The notes beneath the pieces were generated by a model. It saw nothing but the letters and a program-made list of their open reading frames with translations, had not been told where the DNA came from and did no database searches. Position numbers and translations under genes: made by a program. 64,000 nucleotides of DNA from Pseudomonadota bacterium (GTDB taxonomy: Bacteria; Pseudomonadota; Alphaproteobacteria; Rhizobiales; Hyphomicrobiaceae). Shown here piece by piece: positions 62,459 through 64,000 of this stretch. Each line of letters opens with the position of its first letter. The stretch's first letter is position 1. The stretch spans positions 162,124 to 226,123 of the forward strand of contig JAFECG010000028.1 in the NCBI GenBank assembly GCA_018242215.1, read 5' to 3'.

Positions 62459-64000
62459 TTAGTGCGGAGCCGCTGGGAAGTTTATACCGCTGTAAGCGAT
62501 CTTCTGAAGCGCTTCATTCAAAGTCGCGAGATAGTACCCGCTGCCGTATTCGGCCGAAACGCCGTTTTCTCCGTGCCCCTGAATGGCGTCGCGGACTTCT
62601 TTCATGACATGCGCGTTGCGCAGTGCGTCTTCGACGTTATGCCGGAGGCTGTGAAATCTTACGCCGCGCCGATTAACACCGATCGATTCTCGAAACCGCT
62701 TGAAGTATTTCGAAAACTGTTTCGACCAAGAGCCGTCATCCTTGGCCTTTTCATACTCTGGAAAGAGACGCGTCGATCCCGACGCACGCCGAAAGTCGAG
62801 AAATTCTCCAAAACCAAGATCGAAGAGCATTTTATGTATCGGGATGGCGCGCTGGCTTGAAGAGGTCTTAAGCGACTTCTCTTCGTCAGCATCAACCGCT
62901 TCTTCGTCGGCGGGATCAATGCCGATAGGGGTGACATCGAAGTAGTGGATCCCGTCCTTCTCTTTGACGTCGGTCGCTTGTAATTGAATGATCTCACCCA
63001 GACGCATGCCCGAGAAGAGGCCGATGATCGGGACCCAGAATTTCGCCGAGCGTCGAAGGACCGTTTGCCCGGGCTGCTTCCAATGGGTTTCAGACTGACA
63101 CCCAACATAAATAGGAGCAGCAAACATCCGATTGAGCTCGTCGATGGTCCAAGGATGTACCTTCTTCCCCTGACGTTTATTCTTGCGAAGTTTAATGCCC
63201 TGGTCGCCAACGGGATTTACAACGCCGACGGTTCGCGTCTTCGCCCACGCGAAAAACAACGACACAGAGCCAATCTTGTCGTTGATTGTGGGTGGGCTCA
63301 GAAGCTCAATATCCTGCCCCTTGTCGCGAAGTTTCGCCGCTTTCTGAGCAGCGTCTATTAGCGAAAGCCCCTTGAACAGCGCCTGCTGCCGATAAAGTGG
63401 AAGCGCGGACTCAATGTCCTTAAATTTTACGCCGTCCTCCTGCCCGTAGGTATTGATCGGCTTGTCGCCGCAAATCTCCAGAAATTCTCGCAGCTCAGAA
63501 CGTTTGCGCAGCTCAGTTTTTCTCGGCCACTCTCGTTCGCGTGACGTTATTTCAATATACCTTTCGACGAGCACAGATGCGAGTTCTGCCGGTTTTGCAG
63601 GGGGCTTCTGCTCGCTCGCGCGCGTCGTGGGTTCTTGCGAGGCGACGATGCCATCAAATGTCACCTCATCACCCGCGGTGAGATCTTCGAGCGCCCTGAT
63701 TTCGGTTTGCATGAGTTTGCGGAGCAATCGACTCCGATCGCCGTCGCAAAGGCCGATCTGGTGATGTTTCAGAAGGTCGTCAGCATTAGCTTCAAGATCG
63801 CGCGTGTCGCCAAGCTGATAAAGGCGCGTGAGGGCCCGAAGCTTCCCCTTTCGCGCGGTGTAGATGCTATAGAGAAAAACTTCTTCGAGAACCGGCTCTT
63901 CCATGAGAAGCGAATAATAACTGTAGGACTGGCCTTTATGCTTTTGCCAGTCGTTGGTTGGGTGCTGGATGATGTCTCCACGCCAGAACGCATCTTCCTC
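62459..64000 (-). CDS. Tyrosine recombinase (5' partial)
   Basis: 513 residues in the window. The frame stays open to base 64000 (GDIIQHPTNDWQKHKGQ precedes the internal ATG at 63904), so the start is outside. The catalytic part has GLFSGMRLGEIIQL (Arg), FHSLRHNVEDAL (His-x-x-Arg) and IQGHGENGVSAEYGSGYYL (His and Tyr). A long N-terminal arm of ~250 residues is typical of large island integrases. It is oriented into the island, as at an island end. Confidence 0.88.
   Translation of the reverse strand, partial: EEDAFWRGDIIQHPTNDWQKHKGQSYSYYSLLMEEPVLEEVFLYSIYTARKGKLRALTRLYQLGDTRDLEANADDLLKHHQIGLCDGDRSRLLRKLMQTEIRALEDLTAGDEVTFDGIVASQEPTTRASEQKPPAKPAELASVLVERYIEITSREREWPRKTELRKRSELREFLEICGDKPINTYGQEDGVKFKDIESALPLYRQQALFKGLSLIDAAQKAAKLRDKGQDIELLSPPTINDKIGSVSLFFAWAKTRTVGVVNPVGDQGIKLRKNKRQGKKVHPWTIDELNRMFAAPIYVGCQSETHWKQPGQTVLRRSAKFWVPIIGLFSGMRLGEIIQLQATDVKEKDGIHYFDVTPIGIDPADEEAVDADEEKSLKTSSSQRAIPIHKMLFDLGFGEFLDFRRASGSTRLFPEYEKAKDDGSWSKQFSKYFKRFRESIGVNRRGVRFHSLRHNVEDALRNAHVMKEVRDAIQGHGENGVSAEYGSGYYLATLNEALQKIAYSGINFPAAPH

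Noticed and set aside
1-64000. CRISPR array, prophage structural genes, rRNA or tRNA
   Set aside because: None of these was seen on either strand by eye.

Overview
The window looks like a methylotrophic alphaproteobacterium, most likely a Hyphomicrobium-type member of the Hyphomicrobiales. This rests on a complete methanol dehydrogenase (mxa) cluster, a lanmodulin gene, and alphaproteobacterial codon and protein style. No rRNA, tRNA or CRISPR array was found, so the genus is an inference.

1-5.7 kb: the end of an exopolysaccharide cluster on the + strand. It holds a GT4-WecG/TagA fusion glycosyltransferase (cut by the window edge), a polymerase-like membrane protein, a GH5 endoglucanase, a flippase and an FkbM methyltransferase. 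An APH/kinase fusion gene follows on the - strand.

7.6-26 kb: the methanol oxidation region. A NarL-type response regulator and a lanmodulin (four EF-hands with Pro at loop position 2) lie on the + strand, with three copies of a TCCGGGAA-n-TCCT motif around them. The mxa operon runs on the - strand from 21.0 to 9.5 kb: mxaF-J-G-I, then R-S-A-C-K-L-D, then a YVTN beta-propeller gene and a small exported protein. MxaF carries Ala where lanthanide-dependent XoxF enzymes carry Asp, so it is the calcium type. Hairpins after mxaF and after mxaI may set the ratio of structural to maturation proteins. Divergent from mxaF is a lipoprotein, histidine kinase, response regulator set with the layout of Paracoccus mxaZYX, followed by three exported proteins, one with a VWA domain.

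26-38.2 kb: a TonB-dependent receptor with a secreted protein and a di-haem MauG/MbnH-like peroxidase (a candidate metal or cofactor acquisition set), an ArsR/SRPBCC pair, a Na/Pi cotransporter with a PhoU-like domain, two PepSY proteins with an OmpR/QseC-type two-component system, a hemolysin III family protein, a broken small gene and a PilZ protein.

38.3-64 kb: an accessory, defence-rich island with two tyrosine recombinases, the right one running off the window. From left to right it has a PD-(D/E)XK-like protein, a RES-domain protein, a CxxC/HNH-like protein, a trypsin-like protease, a primase-helicase with a 41-residue leader ORF, a domesticated DUF4096-like protein, a recombinase, a GmrSD-type DUF262/DUF1524 enzyme, a Zorya type II-like ZorA-ZorB-HNH operon, a TrlF-like PHP-ATPase broken by one frameshift, an AbiEii-like nucleotidyltransferase, a single-chain restriction-methylation enzyme, a hypothetical protein and the right recombinase. 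The most novel-looking parts are the 39.5-42.7 kb gene set, the GC-run noncoding block at 48.7-48.95 kb and the motif array around lanmodulin.
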